From Klenkia brasiliensis (GTDB taxonomy: Bacteria; Actinomycetota; Actinomycetes; Mycobacteriales; Geodermatophilaceae), in assembly GCF_900100695.1 (NCBI RefSeq), contig NZ_FNCF01000002.1, positions 1-64,000 on the forward strand: a stretch of 64,000 nucleotides of DNA, given 5' to 3'. The notes under the pieces were generated by a model. That model saw nothing but the letters and a program-made list of their open reading frames with translations, was not told where the DNA came from and made no database searches. A program made the position numbers and the translations under genes. This document shows, in pieces, positions 8,958 to 18,206 of this stretch (its first letter is position 1; the number at the start of each line of letters is the position of its first letter).

Positions 8958-9431
8958 GTGGCCCGCCTCGCACCGCAGCAGCTGGAGGTGTACTTCGCGC
9001 TCATGGAGGCCGCGAGCCTGCTGCAGTACGCCGTGGAGCAGCAGCTGCGCGACGACGGGCCGCTGAGCTGGGTGCAGTTCCAGGTGCTGGCCGGCCTGGC
9101 ACTGGGGCCGCGGCCCAGCGAGCGGATGACCGACATCGCCGACCGCGTCGTGCACAGCCGCAGCGGGCTGACCTACCAGGCCGGGGTGCTGGAGAAGCGG
9201 GGCCTGGTCACCCGCTCGCCCGACCCGGCCGACGACCGCGGCACCGTCGTCACCATCACCGACGCCGGGCGGGCGCTGGTGGAGCAGGTGCTGCCCGGCC
9301 ACGAGGACGTCGTCCAGGGCGCGCTGCTGGACCACCTGGACCCCGACGACACCGGCCGGCTCACCGCGCTGCTGCAGGCGCTGCGCGACCGGATGCGCGC
9401 CCGCCCGCCCCGGTCGGCCCGCCGCCGCTGA
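8958..9431 (+). CDS. MarR family transcriptional regulator
   Basis: A 157-residue regulator with a winged helix around residues 30-120. Recognisable parts are the recognition region HSRSGLTYQAGVLEKRGLVTR and the wing SPDPADDRGTVVTITDAGRALVE. MarR proteins bind as dimers to short palindromes and release on phenolics or oxidants. The GTG at 8958 follows the upstream operator pair closely; an extension to 8880 would read through those sites and is less likely. The gene is divergent from the quinone-oxidoreductase gene, its probable target. Its stop and the stop of the next, convergent gene share a 16-bp palindrome. Confidence 0.88.
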   Translation: MARLAPQQLEVYFALMEAASLLQYAVEQQLRDDGPLSWVQFQVLAGLALGPRPSERMTDIADRVVHSRSGLTYQAGVLEKRGLVTRSPDPADDRGTVVTITDAGRALVEQVLPGHEDVVQGALLDHLDPDDTGRLTALLQALRDRMRARPPRSARRR

Positions 9432-9442
9432 CCCGGGTCAGC
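9427..9442. repeat. 16-bp palindrome containing both convergent stop codons
   Basis: GCTGACCCGGGTCAGC is a perfect palindrome. The TGA of the MarR gene is at 9429-9431 and the TGA of the convergent phosphatidylserine-decarboxylase-like gene, on the other strand, is at 9438-9440. It may fold as a short hairpin on either transcript, but there is no T-run. Confidence 0.6.
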
Positions 9443-10640
9443 CCCGGGTGTGCGCGGTGGCGATCACCGAGCCGACCTTCCGCGGTCCCGGGTCGGTGTC
9501 GACCTGGTCGGCCACGCCGGCCTGCAGCAGCACCACCACGTCGGACCCGCCGAACTGGAAGAAGCCGAACTGCTGGCCCTTGGGCGAGGTGGTCCCGGGC
9601 ACCGCGGTGATCCGCACGGACGCGACGTGGGCCATGCCGACCGCCACCACGGCGACCAGGCCGAGGTCCGGGCCGTCGCCGACCGCGGTGTCCAGCACGA
9701 CCCACCCGCGGGTCTGGTGGAACTCGTAGCCGCTGTCGGCCGCGTCGACCGACTGCAGCTGGCCGTCGACGAGGTCGACCTGCATGTAGGCGTGGCCCTG
9801 CACCACGGGTGCCTCGAGCACGCGGCCGGCCACCGGCAGGTGGAACCGGTGGTAGGACGACGGCGGGAGCATGTAGTGGGTGAACGTGCCGCCGGCGAAC
9901 GCCTCGGCGTGCGGGCTGCCGCTGAGCAGCTCGGGGATCGACCCGTAGGTGTGCGTGCGCTTGATGGTCGTGGCCGGGATGCGGTGGTCGGCCCCGATGT
10001 CGTAGTGGTGCACGAAGGAGCAGTCCGCCGGCGAGGTGACCACCCGGACGTCGTCCGGTGCGCTGATCGGCCGCAGGCCGGGGTTGAGCTCGCGGGCGAA
10101 GAACTGGTTGAACGTCGTCCACCCGCTGGGGGCGTTGGGGAACCCGTCGACCATGGACTCCTCGACGGTGTAGTCCGGCGCGTCGTCCAGGAAGGACTGC
10201 AGGACGTCGGGGCCGAAGGACTCCGGGGTGTCGAGGAACGCACCCCACTCCCGGGCGTAGTCGGTGAGCCAGGCGGCGAACTCCGCGGACTCCTCGACCG
10301 CGCGCGGCTCGTCCTCCCCGTGCTGGTCGACCAGCCAGAACAGGTGGGCCAGGCGGGTGCTGACCTCGCGGGCGCTGCGGTGGGCGGGGTCGGGCTCGCG
10401 CCAGGCCGGGTCGGCGGACTCCTGCGGGACCCAGCGCAGGAAGTCCTGCAGGTAGGACCGGTAGGACGCCAGGTCGGTCGGCCAGGGGAGGGCGTCGCGG
10501 ACCCGGGGGTCCAACCCGGCGCGGGCCCGCTCGTCGGCCAGCGCGAGCGACCGCACCAGCCGGTCGCGCAGCTGCGGGTCGTCGGCCAGCAGCGCGTCCA
10601 GGGAGGCCAGGACGTCGGGGCGGTCGTCGGGTGCGGGCAC
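9438..10640 (-). CDS. phosphatidylserine decarboxylase-related protein
   Basis: A 400-residue protein. The N-terminal half (about residues 45-190) matches the accessory domain found in front of some phosphatidylserine decarboxylases. The rest resembles the decarboxylase itself: FNQFFARELNPGLRPI, the histidine segment HYMLPPSSYHRFHLPVAGRV, and a terminal FGFFQFGGSDVVVLL in place of the usual LGST self-cleavage motif. A serine remains in GGSD, so pyruvoyl formation is still conceivable. The GTG at 10638-10640 has AGGAG 7 bp upstream on its strand; longer frames to 11018 lie over the next gene. The true substrate is uncertain. Confidence 0.8.
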   Translation of the reverse strand: MPAPDDRPDVLASLDALLADDPQLRDRLVRSLALADERARAGLDPRVRDALPWPTDLASYRSYLQDFLRWVPQESADPAWREPDPAHRSAREVSTRLAHLFWLVDQHGEDEPRAVEESAEFAAWLTDYAREWGAFLDTPESFGPDVLQSFLDDAPDYTVEESMVDGFPNAPSGWTTFNQFFARELNPGLRPISAPDDVRVVTSPADCSFVHHYDIGADHRIPATTIKRTHTYGSIPELLSGSPHAEAFAGGTFTHYMLPPSSYHRFHLPVAGRVLEAPVVQGHAYMQVDLVDGQLQSVDAADSGYEFHQTRGWVVLDTAVGDGPDLGLVAVVAVGMAHVASVRITAVPGTTSPKGQQFGFFQFGGSDVVVLLQAGVADQVDTDPGPRKVGSVIATAHTRG

Positions 10641-10812
10641 GGCGGGCTCCTGCCGGTGGGGGGCCGGCCCGTCCTCGACCGGTGCTGCACCCCGACCGTA
10701 GGGTCGGGTGGCCGGGGCGGCAGGACGGGCCGCGTCGATGCCCCCGGCCGGGCACCGGCAGACTCTGCACGTCGACCCAGCGACGGCGACGCCGACGGGG
10801 AGGAGCGCGACC

Positions 10813-12591
10813 GTGCACACGGACGACGACGCGGTGGCGCGCCGGGTGCTGGGCCCGGGCCCGCTCACCCCGGTCCGGCAGCTGTTCCTGGACACCGACT
10901 GGTCGGCCACGGCGATCGGTCCGCCGGCGAGCTGGCCGGCGAGCCTGCAGGCGGCGGTCAGCACCGCGATGAACACCGGCTTCGGCATGCTGGTCATGGC
11001 CGGCCCGGAGCTGGTCATGGTCTACAACGACGCCTACGCGCCGCTGATGGGTGAGCTGCACCCGGCGATGGGGCGCCCGCTCCCCGAGGTCTGGGCCGAC
11101 GAGTGGCCGCTGCTCGCGCCCATGGTGGCCGCCGTGCAGGACGAACAGGTGGCCAACTACTTCGTCGACTTCCCGCTGCTGTCCAGCCGCAACGGATTCC
11201 CCGAGCAGACCTGGTTCACCTACTCCTACAGCCCGCTGCTCGACCCCGACCTCGGCGTCGTCGGGGTGCTCGACACCGTCACCGAGACCACCGACCGGGT
11301 GCTCGCCGCCCGGCGGCTGGGGCTGGCCCAGGCGCTCGGCCAGGTGTCGACCACCCGGCACCCCGACCTGGACCGGGCGGCCGCGGCGGTCGTCGAGGTG
11401 CTCGCCGCGCACCGCGACGACCTGCCCTTCGCCGCGCTGCACCTGCTCGGCGACGTCGCGGACCCCGGCGGCCCGCTGCGGTCGGTCGCCGTGCACGGCG
11501 TCGACTCCGCCGACCCGGGACCGGCGGCCCAGGGGTGGCTGCGGGCCTCCCTCGGCGGCGCGCCGGTCGAGGTGCACCCGCTCGCCGGCACCGGCTGGGC
11601 CGGGGTGCACGCGTCCGACGGCGCCGGCGGGGGAGCGGTGCAGGGCGCCGTCGTCCTGCCGCTGACGCCACCGGGCCGCGGGTCGCCGATCGGCGCGCTG
11701 GCCCTGGGCCTGAGCCCGCACCTGCGGCACGACGACGCGTACCGCACCTTCTGGGAGCTGGTGGCCTCCCAGGTCGCCGGCATCCTCGGGGACACCCTCG
11801 CCCACCTGGCCGAGCAGGCCGCCGCCGCGGCCAGCCGGTCGATGGCGGAGGTGCTGCAGCGCAGCCTGCTCACCGAGCCCGCCGCCCCCGACCACCTCGA
11901 GGTCGTCGTCCGGTACCGCCCGGCCGTCACCGAGGTCGAGGTCGGCGGGGACTGGTACGACGCCTTCCGCTGCCCCGACGGCAGCACCTGGCTGGTGGTC
12001 GGCGACGTCGCCGGCCACGACCAGGCGGCCGCGGCCACGATGGGTCAGGTGCGCAACCTGCTGCGGGGCATCGCGTGGAGCACGCAGACCTCCCCGGCGC
12101 AGGCGCTGGCGACCCTGGACACCGCGATCGCCGGTCTCGGCGTCGGGACGCTCACCTCGGTGGTGGCCGCGCGCATCGAGCAGGACCCCGAGCTGGCCGG
12201 GTCGGGCGTGCGGCGGCTGCGCTGGTCCAACGCCGGCCACCCGCCGCCGGTGCTGCTGCACGCCGACGGCGGCGCGCAGCCGCTGACCGCGCCGGTCGAC
12301 CTCATCCTCGGCGCCGACCCGGGTGCCGGGCGCCGCGACCACGAGGTCGAGCTGCGGCCCGGGGACGGCGTGCTGCTCTACACCGACGGCCTGGTCGAGC
12401 GCCGGGACGGCGACCTGGACGCCGGCCAGGACTGGCTCGTCGCCGAGCTGGCCGGCCGGGGCGACGCCCCGGTGGCGCGGCTGTGCGACGACCTGCTGTC
12501 CCGGGTCGAGGCGCACGCGGAGGACGACATCGCCCTGCTCGCCCTCCGGGCGCACCCCGAGGACCGGCCGGTGCCCGTCACCCCACGCTGA
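10813..12591 (+). CDS. PAS/GAF-SpoIIE (PP2C) protein phosphatase
   Basis: A 592-residue signalling protein without membrane segments. Residues about 25-160 form a PAS-like sensor, 165-330 a GAF-like domain, and 345-590 a SpoIIE-type PP2C phosphatase. Catalytic-domain landmarks are VGGDWYDAF near 377, GDVAGHDQAAAATMGQ near 397, NAGHPPPVLL, and LLYTDGLVERRDGDLD near 520. Such enzymes dephosphorylate anti-anti-sigma factors in partner-switching pathways. No anti-sigma partner is adjacent. The GTG at 10813 has GGGAGGAG at 10797-10804. The 3' end overlaps the convergent diguanylate cyclase gene by 14 bp. Two paralogues lie at 22.4 and 59-61.5 kb. Confidence 0.9.
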   Translation: MHTDDDAVARRVLGPGPLTPVRQLFLDTDWSATAIGPPASWPASLQAAVSTAMNTGFGMLVMAGPELVMVYNDAYAPLMGELHPAMGRPLPEVWADEWPLLAPMVAAVQDEQVANYFVDFPLLSSRNGFPEQTWFTYSYSPLLDPDLGVVGVLDTVTETTDRVLAARRLGLAQALGQVSTTRHPDLDRAAAAVVEVLAAHRDDLPFAALHLLGDVADPGGPLRSVAVHGVDSADPGPAAQGWLRASLGGAPVEVHPLAGTGWAGVHASDGAGGGAVQGAVVLPLTPPGRGSPIGALALGLSPHLRHDDAYRTFWELVASQVAGILGDTLAHLAEQAAAAASRSMAEVLQRSLLTEPAAPDHLEVVVRYRPAVTEVEVGGDWYDAFRCPDGSTWLVVGDVAGHDQAAAATMGQVRNLLRGIAWSTQTSPAQALATLDTAIAGLGVGTLTSVVAARIEQDPELAGSGVRRLRWSNAGHPPPVLLHADGGAQPLTAPVDLILGADPGAGRRDHEVELRPGDGVLLYTDGLVERRDGDLDAGQDWLVAELAGRGDAPVARLCDDLLSRVEAHAEDDIALLALRAHPEDRPVPVTPR

Positions 12592-13714
12592 CGGGAGCCC
12601 CCGCGGTGGGCCCGCCGCGCACGACGACGGCGTTGCGCAGCCGCTTGGCCTCGTAGAGGTGGCTGTCGGCGGCGCGCAGCAGCTCCTCCGGCCGGGTGCC
12701 CGCGCAGCCGACGGCGACCCCGACGGAGACGGTCACCGGGTCGCCCACCCCGCCGGCGGCGAACAGCTCCACCTCGCGGCGGACCCGCTGGGCGACCAGC
12801 TGGGCCTGCACCGGCCCGGTGGCGGGCAGCAGGAGCGCCAGCTCGTCGCCGCCGAGCCGGGCGGCGAGGTCGTCGGTGCGCACGGTGCGGCCGAGGATCC
12901 CGGCGATGCGCTGCAGCACCCGGTCCCCGCCGTCGTGGCCGCGGGTGTCGTTGACCGCCTTGAAGTGGTCGACGTCGATGAGCGCCACGGAGACCGGGGC
13001 GCTCTCGGTGGCCCGCTCGCAGGCCCGTTGCAGGTGGTCGTCCCACGACCGCCGGTTGGCCAGGCCGGTCAAGGAGTCCTGGGTGGACAGCCGGCGCAGC
13101 TCGGCGACCAGCTCGAGGGTGGTGGCCCGCTCGGCCTCCAGCTCGCTGCGCCAGTGCACCTCCGCCCGGATCGCCCGCCAGCGCAGGGCGTGGCCGATCG
13201 TGGCCACGCCGGCCGCGCTGCCCAGGTAGCAGACGGTCGCCACCAGCCCGTCGGCGTCGACCGCCCCGGCGGTGACGCACCCGGCGAGGTAGCCGACGGC
13301 GGTGGCCCCGACCAGCAGCAGGGTCCAGACCGGGCTGGCGGACAGCACCGCTCCGCAGGCGTAGAGCACCAGCGTGGCACCGAGCAGGTAGAGCTCCAGG
13401 TGGCCGACCTGGGGCAGCATCCAGCCCACCGACAGCTGCACGACGGCGAGCACCGCGGCGGTGATCTCGGCCGGCCGGCGCAGGCCCATCGGGGTGGCCC
13501 AGAGCAGCACGGCCAGCAGCGCCATCGGCACCGTGCCGGCCAGCCGCAGCGTGGTGAAGGCGGCCGCGAGCGGGGCCGGCTCCAGGGCCCGGTCGAAGAA
13601 CGACCACAGCGGGTAGACCGCGACCGCGCCGGCCGACAGCGCCCGCCCACCCGCCCGGGCGCGGGTGCGCAGCCGGCGGGCGGCGCCGTCGTCGAGCCGT
13701 GGGGCGTGCCTCAT
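12578..13714 (-). CDS. membrane-anchored diguanylate cyclase (GGDEF)
   Basis: A 378-residue protein with about six hydrophobic segments in residues 35-185, a short linker and a C-terminal GGDEF domain (about 205-365). The domain starts with TQDSLTGLANRRSWDDHL and has the nucleotide-binding segment VALIDVDHFKAVNDTRGHDGGD. The active-site motif reads GGDEL, a conservative change at the last position, and an RxxD inhibitory site (RTDD) lies exactly five residues upstream, suggesting product inhibition. It probably makes cyclic di-GMP at the membrane. The ATG at 13712-13714 is chosen; the longer frame runs under the aldolase gene. Confidence 0.88.
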   Translation of the reverse strand: MRHAPRLDDGAARRLRTRARAGGRALSAGAVAVYPLWSFFDRALEPAPLAAAFTTLRLAGTVPMALLAVLLWATPMGLRRPAEITAAVLAVVQLSVGWMLPQVGHLELYLLGATLVLYACGAVLSASPVWTLLLVGATAVGYLAGCVTAGAVDADGLVATVCYLGSAAGVATIGHALRWRAIRAEVHWRSELEAERATTLELVAELRRLSTQDSLTGLANRRSWDDHLQRACERATESAPVSVALIDVDHFKAVNDTRGHDGGDRVLQRIAGILGRTVRTDDLAARLGGDELALLLPATGPVQAQLVAQRVRREVELFAAGGVGDPVTVSVGVAVGCAGTRPEELLRAADSHLYEAKRLRNAVVVRGGPTAGAPVSVG

Positions 13715-13840
13715 GCCGTCCCATCGGCCGGTCGGCCCTCCGACCTGCGGGAACGCTGCTGCCCGTGCCCCCTCGGGGTGAGCGGAGCAGGACGGATCCG
13801 TGCCGGTGCCCCACGCGGGCCGGGGTGCCATGCTCCCCGG

Positions 13841-14557
13841 ATGACGACCTCGACGACGTCCGGGTTCGGTCCCCGCAGCCGCGGGGTGTGGTGCACCGAG
13901 GCCGGGCCGGGCGGGCTCTGGCGGCTGGCCGGGGCCGGTTTCGACTGGGTGTCGGTGGACCTGCAGCACGGCCGGTACGACCGGCGCGAGCTGCTCGAGG
14001 CCGCCCGCGGGTGGCCCGGCCCCGCCGAGCTGGTGGTGCGGGTGCCCGCGCTGGACTTCCCCGCGATCGGGCTCGCCCTCGACGCCGGCGCGGCCGCGGT
14101 CGTCGTCCCCCAGGTCGAGGACGCCGCGGGGGCGCGGGCTGCGGTCGAGGCCGCGCACTACCCGCCGCTGGGCCGGCGCAGCGCCGGCCAGCTCGGGCCG
14201 ACCTGGGGCGGCCCCACCCGGGACGAGGTGCTGTGCGCGGTGATGGTGGAGTCGGCCGCCGCGCTGGCCGACGTCGAGGCGATCGCCGCCGTCCCCGGGG
14301 TGGGCATGGTGTTCATCGGGCCGAACGACCTGTCGCTGTCCCTGGGGACGACGGTCGACGCACTGCTCGACGACCGGTCGCCGGGCTCGCCGCTGGCCCG
14401 GATCACCGCGGCGTGCGCCGCGGCCGGCGTGCCGGTGGGCGCCTACGGCGGCGACCCGGCGACGGCGGAGCGCTTCCGCGCGCACGGCATCGGTTGCCTG
14501 GCCGTGGCCACGGACCTGTGGATCACCCAGGCGGGGGCGGCCGCCGCCTTCGGCTGA
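13841..14557 (+). CDS. HpcH/HpaI aldolase/citrate lyase family protein
   Basis: A 238-residue TIM-barrel enzyme. It has SVDLQHGRYD near the N-terminus, the metal/substrate segment VVVPQVEDAAGA, the acidic strand CAVMVESAAALADVEAI, and the family motif FIGPNDLSLSLG. Relatives cleave 2-keto-3-deoxy sugar acids or 4-hydroxy-2-ketoheptanedioate to pyruvate and an aldehyde, using a divalent metal. The specific substrate cannot be told. The ATG at 13841 begins MTTSTTSGFG. It is 31 bp upstream of the EamA exporter gene on the same strand and might be co-transcribed with it. Confidence 0.87.
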   Translation: MTTSTTSGFGPRSRGVWCTEAGPGGLWRLAGAGFDWVSVDLQHGRYDRRELLEAARGWPGPAELVVRVPALDFPAIGLALDAGAAAVVVPQVEDAAGARAAVEAAHYPPLGRRSAGQLGPTWGGPTRDEVLCAVMVESAAALADVEAIAAVPGVGMVFIGPNDLSLSLGTTVDALLDDRSPGSPLARITAACAAAGVPVGAYGGDPATAERFRAHGIGCLAVATDLWITQAGAAAAFG

Positions 14558-14588
14558 CGCGCAGGAACTTTGTGCAACAATCTTCCGC

Positions 14589-15497
14589 GTGAAGCCCGTC
14601 GCCGCCGTCCTGCTCGCCGCGGTCTGCTTCGGCACCACCGGCACCGCACAGGCCCTGCTCGACGTCGACGCCTCGCCGCTGGTGGTCGGGCTGGCCCGCA
14701 TCGCCCTCGGTGGCGGCCTGCTGGCCGCGGTCGCGCTGCGCCGCCGCCCCGCGGACGCGGGTGCACCCGGTACCGGGCTGCTGGCCCGGGTGCCCACCGG
14801 GGTGGTGGTCGCGGCGGGCGCGGCCGGCGTGCTGGCCTACCAGCCCACCTTCTTCGCGGGGACGACGGACAACGGCGTGGCCATCGGCACCGTGGTGGCC
14901 CTCGGCTCCGCGCCGGTGGTCACCGGCCTGCTCGACGCCGGGCTGCGGGCGCGGCGGCCCGAGCGCCGCTGGTGGGGCGCGACCGGCCTGGCCCTGGTCG
15001 GGCTGGTGCTGGTGGCCGGCGGGTCCGGCGGCGGGTCGGCCGGCGGCGGGGTGCTGTGGTCGGTGGGGGCCGGGGCCTCCTACGCGCTCTACGCCGTCGC
15101 GGTGAAGGAGCTGCTGGACCGGGGCTGGTCGTCGGGGCCCGCGGTCGGCGCGGTGTTCGGCGCGGCCGCCGCGGTGGCGCTGCCCCTGCTGCTGGTCGTC
15201 GGGCCGGCCGGGCTGCTCACCGCCGACGGCGTGCTGCTGACCCTGTGGCTGGGCCTGGTCACCACCACGGTCCCCTACCTGCTCTTCGGCTGGGGCCTGG
15301 CCCGGCTGCCGGCCACCACCGTGGCCACCCTGACCCTCGCCGAGCCGCTGTGCGCCGCGCTGCTCGGCGTGGGCCTGCTGGGCGAGCGGCTCAGCGGCGC
15401 GGCGACGGCCGGCGTGGTGGTGCTGGGCATGGGCATCGCCGTCCTCACCGCCCGGCGGCGGCGCACCCGGGTGGTGGCCGGTGCCCCGGCGGCGTGA
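14589..15497 (+). CDS. EamA/DMT family transporter
   Basis: A 302-residue integral membrane protein with about ten hydrophobic segments arranged as two EamA repeats. The first opens VLLAAVCFGTTGTAQALL and the second ends LTLAEPLCAALLGVGLLGERL, a common feature of drug/metabolite exporters. Its cargo is unknown. The GTG at 14589 starts it. The 3' end overlaps the start of the GntR regulator by 17 bp, so the two are translated together, and the regulator may control the exporter. It is one of two EamA proteins in the window; the other ends at 45110. Confidence 0.87.
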   Translation: MKPVAAVLLAAVCFGTTGTAQALLDVDASPLVVGLARIALGGGLLAAVALRRRPADAGAPGTGLLARVPTGVVVAAGAAGVLAYQPTFFAGTTDNGVAIGTVVALGSAPVVTGLLDAGLRARRPERRWWGATGLALVGLVLVAGGSGGGSAGGGVLWSVGAGASYALYAVAVKELLDRGWSSGPAVGAVFGAAAAVALPLLLVVGPAGLLTADGVLLTLWLGLVTTTVPYLLFGWGLARLPATTVATLTLAEPLCAALLGVGLLGERLSGAATAGVVVLGMGIAVLTARRRRTRVVAGAPAA

Positions 15498-16233
15498 GGC
15501 GCCGCCGGGGCCCACCGCGGTCGACCGGCTGGCCGGCGACCTGCGCCGGCAGGTGCTCGCCGGCGAGCTCGGCCCGGGGGAGCCGGTCCGCGAGGAGGAC
15601 CTGGCCGCGGCGACGGGGGCCTCGCGGCACACCGTGCGGGCGGTGCTGGCCCGGCTCGCCGACGAGCGGCTGCTGGTGGCCGAGCCCTACCGCGGGGTGC
15701 GGGTGACCGCGTTCGCCGACGCCGACGTGGTCGCCCTGCAGGAGCTGCGCGGTGCCCTGGAGAGCGCCGCGGTCCAGCTGCTGGGCGCCGCGCACGGCCC
15801 GCGCTGGCCGGACGCCGTCCTCGCCCCCGCCCGGGCCGCGGTCGCCGCGCTCGGCGCGCTGGCCGGCGACGACTGGCCGGCCGTGGCCGCCGCGCACGCC
15901 CGGGTGCACACCGCGCTGGTCACTGCCGCCGGGAGCCCCCGGATCACCGAGGCCTACACCCGGCTGCACTCGGAGCTGCTGCTGCTCCTGGTGCACGTGG
16001 CGCCGGCCTACGACGTCCCGCGGCTGGTGGCCGAGCACGCGGGCTACCTCGAGGACGTGCAGGCGCGGGGCCCGGCCGCGGTGCGCGACCACCTGGCCGG
16101 CAGCACCGCCGCCATCCTCGCCGCGCGGGTCAGCCCGCCGGTCAGCCCGCCGGTCAGCCCGCCGGTCAGCCCACGTGCACGTGCGGGCGGCGGGCCCGGT
16201 CGGGCTCGGCCTCCCGCAGCACCTCGCGGGTGA
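15481..16233 (+). CDS. GntR family transcriptional regulator
   Basis: A 250-residue regulator. Residues 15-75 form the GntR winged helix ([28 protein letters not shown].. SRHTVRAVL), followed by an FCD-type all-helical ligand domain to about residue 215. It overlaps the EamA gene by 17 bp. The last 30 residues are odd. A 12-bp tandem repeat encodes Val-Ser-Pro-Pro units, and the frame then continues for 68 bp across the stop of the convergent permease gene. The repeat has probably pushed the original stop out of reach. Ligand unknown. Confidence 0.84.
   Translation: MPRRREAPPGPTAVDRLAGDLRRQVLAGELGPGEPVREEDLAAATGASRHTVRAVLARLADERLLVAEPYRGVRVTAFADADVVALQELRGALESAAVQLLGAAHGPRWPDAVLAPARAAVAALGALAGDDWPAVAAAHARVHTALVTAAGSPRITEAYTRLHSELLLLLVHVAPAYDVPRLVAEHAGYLEDVQARGPAAVRDHLAGSTAAILAARVSPPVSPPVSPPVSPRARAGGGPGRARPPAAPRG
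16129..16172. repeat. 12-bp tandem repeat at convergent gene ends
   Basis: The unit GTCAGCCCGCCG is repeated three times perfectly (16129-16164) and a fourth partial copy follows to 16172. On the plus strand it encodes Val-Ser-Pro-Pro repeats in the GntR tail. On the minus strand each unit supplies a TGA, the first of which is the stop of the permease gene. The unit is a multiple of three, so copy-number change would keep the GntR frame. Confidence 0.85.
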
Positions 16234-18112
16234 CCGGGGCGACCTCCCCGGACCCCAGCAGCAGGAACCGCAGGATCTGGGCCAGCGGGTTGCCCTCGGT
16301 CCACTCGAAGTAGATGTGGGGCACCGTGCCGCTGCGGTCGCGGACCTGCAGCAGCAGCGCGGCCAGCGCGTTGGGCACCGAGGACCCGGTCACCGTCAGC
16401 ACCCGGTAGCGGTCGCACAGGATGTGGCCGCGCACGTCGAGGCTGGTCTCGAAGTCCGAGGGATCGCGGACGGTGACCTCGACGAAGACGACCTCCTCGT
16501 CGGGGATGTCGTGGTCGCGGCGGATCTGGTCGAGCTTGGCCCGGTACTCCGCGGCGTCCCGCTCGTCGGGCTCGTTGGCGATCAGCCGGATGCGCCGGTG
16601 CGCGCAGTCGCGGACGAACACCTCGGCGGTGGGGTCGAAGGTGACGTCGGTGGTGCGCAGCTCCAGCGAGCGGCGGGACCGGGACACGAAGCTGACGGCC
16701 ACGATCGCGGCGATGAACAGCAGGCCGATCTTCAGGCCGTCCGGCCGCTCCACGACGTTGGCCACCGTCGTGTAGACGAAGACCGCGGCGACCAGGCCGA
16801 AGCCGAGGAAGGCCCGCCGCTGGCCGGCGGCCCGTGCGGAGAGGGTGACCGCGACGGAGGCCGACGTGATGAGCACCAGCACGCCGGTGGCGTAGGCCCC
16901 GCCCTGGGCGTCGACGTCGGCGTCGAACAGCCAGGTGATCACGAACGCGACGAGGGTGAGCACCAGGACCATCGGCCGCACCGCGCGGGCCCACTCCGGG
17001 GCCATGCCGTAGCGGGGCAGGTAGCGCGGCACCAGGTTGAGCAGGCCGGCCATCGCCGAGGCGCCGGCGAACCAGAGGATCGCGATGGTGGAGACGTCGT
17101 AGACGGTGCCGAACGCGCTGCCCAGGTACTCGTGGGCCAGGTAGGCCAGCGCCCGGCCGTTGGCCTCCCCGCCGGGGGCGAAGGCGGCCTGCGGGATGAG
17201 CAGCGTGGTGATCAGGCTGGAGGTGAGCAGGAACGCGCTCATGATCAGCGCGGCCGTGGTCAGCAGCTTCTTGGTGCCGGCGATGCGGCCCGCCGGGTCC
17301 TCCTCCGTGTCGCCGGGGCGGCCCTTGACCAGCGGCATGACGGCCACGCCGGTCTCGAACCCGGACAGGCCCAGCGCGAGCCGCGGGAACACGACGAGCG
17401 CGATCGCGATCACCATGAGCGGGTTGCCGTGCTGGGTGGTCAGCGCCTCGGACCAGTCCGTCACGACCCCGGCCGTGGTGGCCACGTGCCACAGCCCCAC
17501 CAGGACGACGACCAGGTTCAGCGCCAGGTAGACCCCGACCAACGCCACCGCGACGCCGACCGCCTCGCCCAGGCCCTTGAGGAAGACCGCGCCGAGCAGG
17601 GCCAGCAGCACCAGCGTGATGAGCACCCGGTGGTCGCCCAGGCCCTCGGGCAGCAGCGGGTTCTCCACCAGGTGCGCGGTGGCGTCGGCCGCGGACAGGG
17701 TCATGGTGATCATGAAGTCCGTGGCGGCGAAGCCGAGGAGCACCAGCACGAAGACCTTGCCGCGCCAGAAGGGCAGCAGCCGCTCCAGCATGGCGATCGA
17801 GCCCTCGCCGCGCGGGCTCTCGCGGGCCACCCGCCGGTAGACCGGCAGCGCGCCCAGCAAGGTCAGCGCGACCAGCACCAGGGTGGCCACGGGGGAGATG
17901 ACGCCGGCGGCCAGGGCGGCGATGCCGGGCTGGTAGCCCAGGGTGGAGAAGTAGTCCACGCCGGTCAGGCACATGACCTTCCACCAGGGCCGGCGGTGGT
18001 CGGCCGGGGGCTCCACGTGGGGCCCCGGGTGCGTCTTCACCCGGTGGGCCTGGTCCTGCATGAGCCAGTCGCGCACCGGCTGACGGGTCGCGGTGGCCGT
18101 CGTCGGCGCCAC
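16166..18112 (-). CDS. APC-superfamily permease with C-terminal cytoplasmic domain
   Basis: A 648-residue membrane protein. A hydrophilic N-terminus (about 45 residues) precedes the conserved [23 protein letters not shown], then about 12 membrane segments to residue 500. About 150 hydrophilic residues follow (beginning near [15 protein letters not shown]), with two beta-rich segments of possible regulatory function. It resembles the large actinobacterial amino-acid/polyamine/organocation permeases; the substrate is unknown. The GTG at 18110-18112 has GAGGAGGGA 6 bp upstream on its strand. A longer frame to 18199 lacks this. Its 3' end overlaps the convergent GntR gene by 68 bp. Confidence 0.86.
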   Translation of the reverse strand: MAPTTATATRQPVRDWLMQDQAHRVKTHPGPHVEPPADHRRPWWKVMCLTGVDYFSTLGYQPGIAALAAGVISPVATLVLVALTLLGALPVYRRVARESPRGEGSIAMLERLLPFWRGKVFVLVLLGFAATDFMITMTLSAADATAHLVENPLLPEGLGDHRVLITLVLLALLGAVFLKGLGEAVGVAVALVGVYLALNLVVVLVGLWHVATTAGVVTDWSEALTTQHGNPLMVIAIALVVFPRLALGLSGFETGVAVMPLVKGRPGDTEEDPAGRIAGTKKLLTTAALIMSAFLLTSSLITTLLIPQAAFAPGGEANGRALAYLAHEYLGSAFGTVYDVSTIAILWFAGASAMAGLLNLVPRYLPRYGMAPEWARAVRPMVLVLTLVAFVITWLFDADVDAQGGAYATGVLVLITSASVAVTLSARAAGQRRAFLGFGLVAAVFVYTTVANVVERPDGLKIGLLFIAAIVAVSFVSRSRRSLELRTTDVTFDPTAEVFVRDCAHRRIRLIANEPDERDAAEYRAKLDQIRRDHDIPDEEVVFVEVTVRDPSDFETSLDVRGHILCDRYRVLTVTGSSVPNALAALLLQVRDRSGTVPHIYFEWTEGNPLAQILRFLLLGSGEVAPVTREVLREAEPDRARRPHVHVG

Positions 18113-18206
18113 GGGGTTCCCTCCTCGTCCGGGGTCCGGGGCAGGACCCGGGACGACGGTAGGAGCGGGTGACCCCCCGGGGACGGCGACCGGCGTCAAG
18201 ATCCCG

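Noticed and set aside
9361-12555. Minus-strand frame of over 1000 codons
   Set aside because: It runs under the decarboxylase-like and phosphatase genes with repetitive Arg/Gly/Val composition and no motifs; a GC-skew shadow.
14570-15706. Plus-strand frame over the EamA gene in another phase
   Set aside because: Arg/Gly/Ala-rich with no hydrophobic pattern, whereas the frame at 14589-15497 has ten membrane segments.
16129-16172. CRISPR-like array
   Set aside because: Unit is 12 bp with no spacers; a simple tandem repeat inside a coding region.
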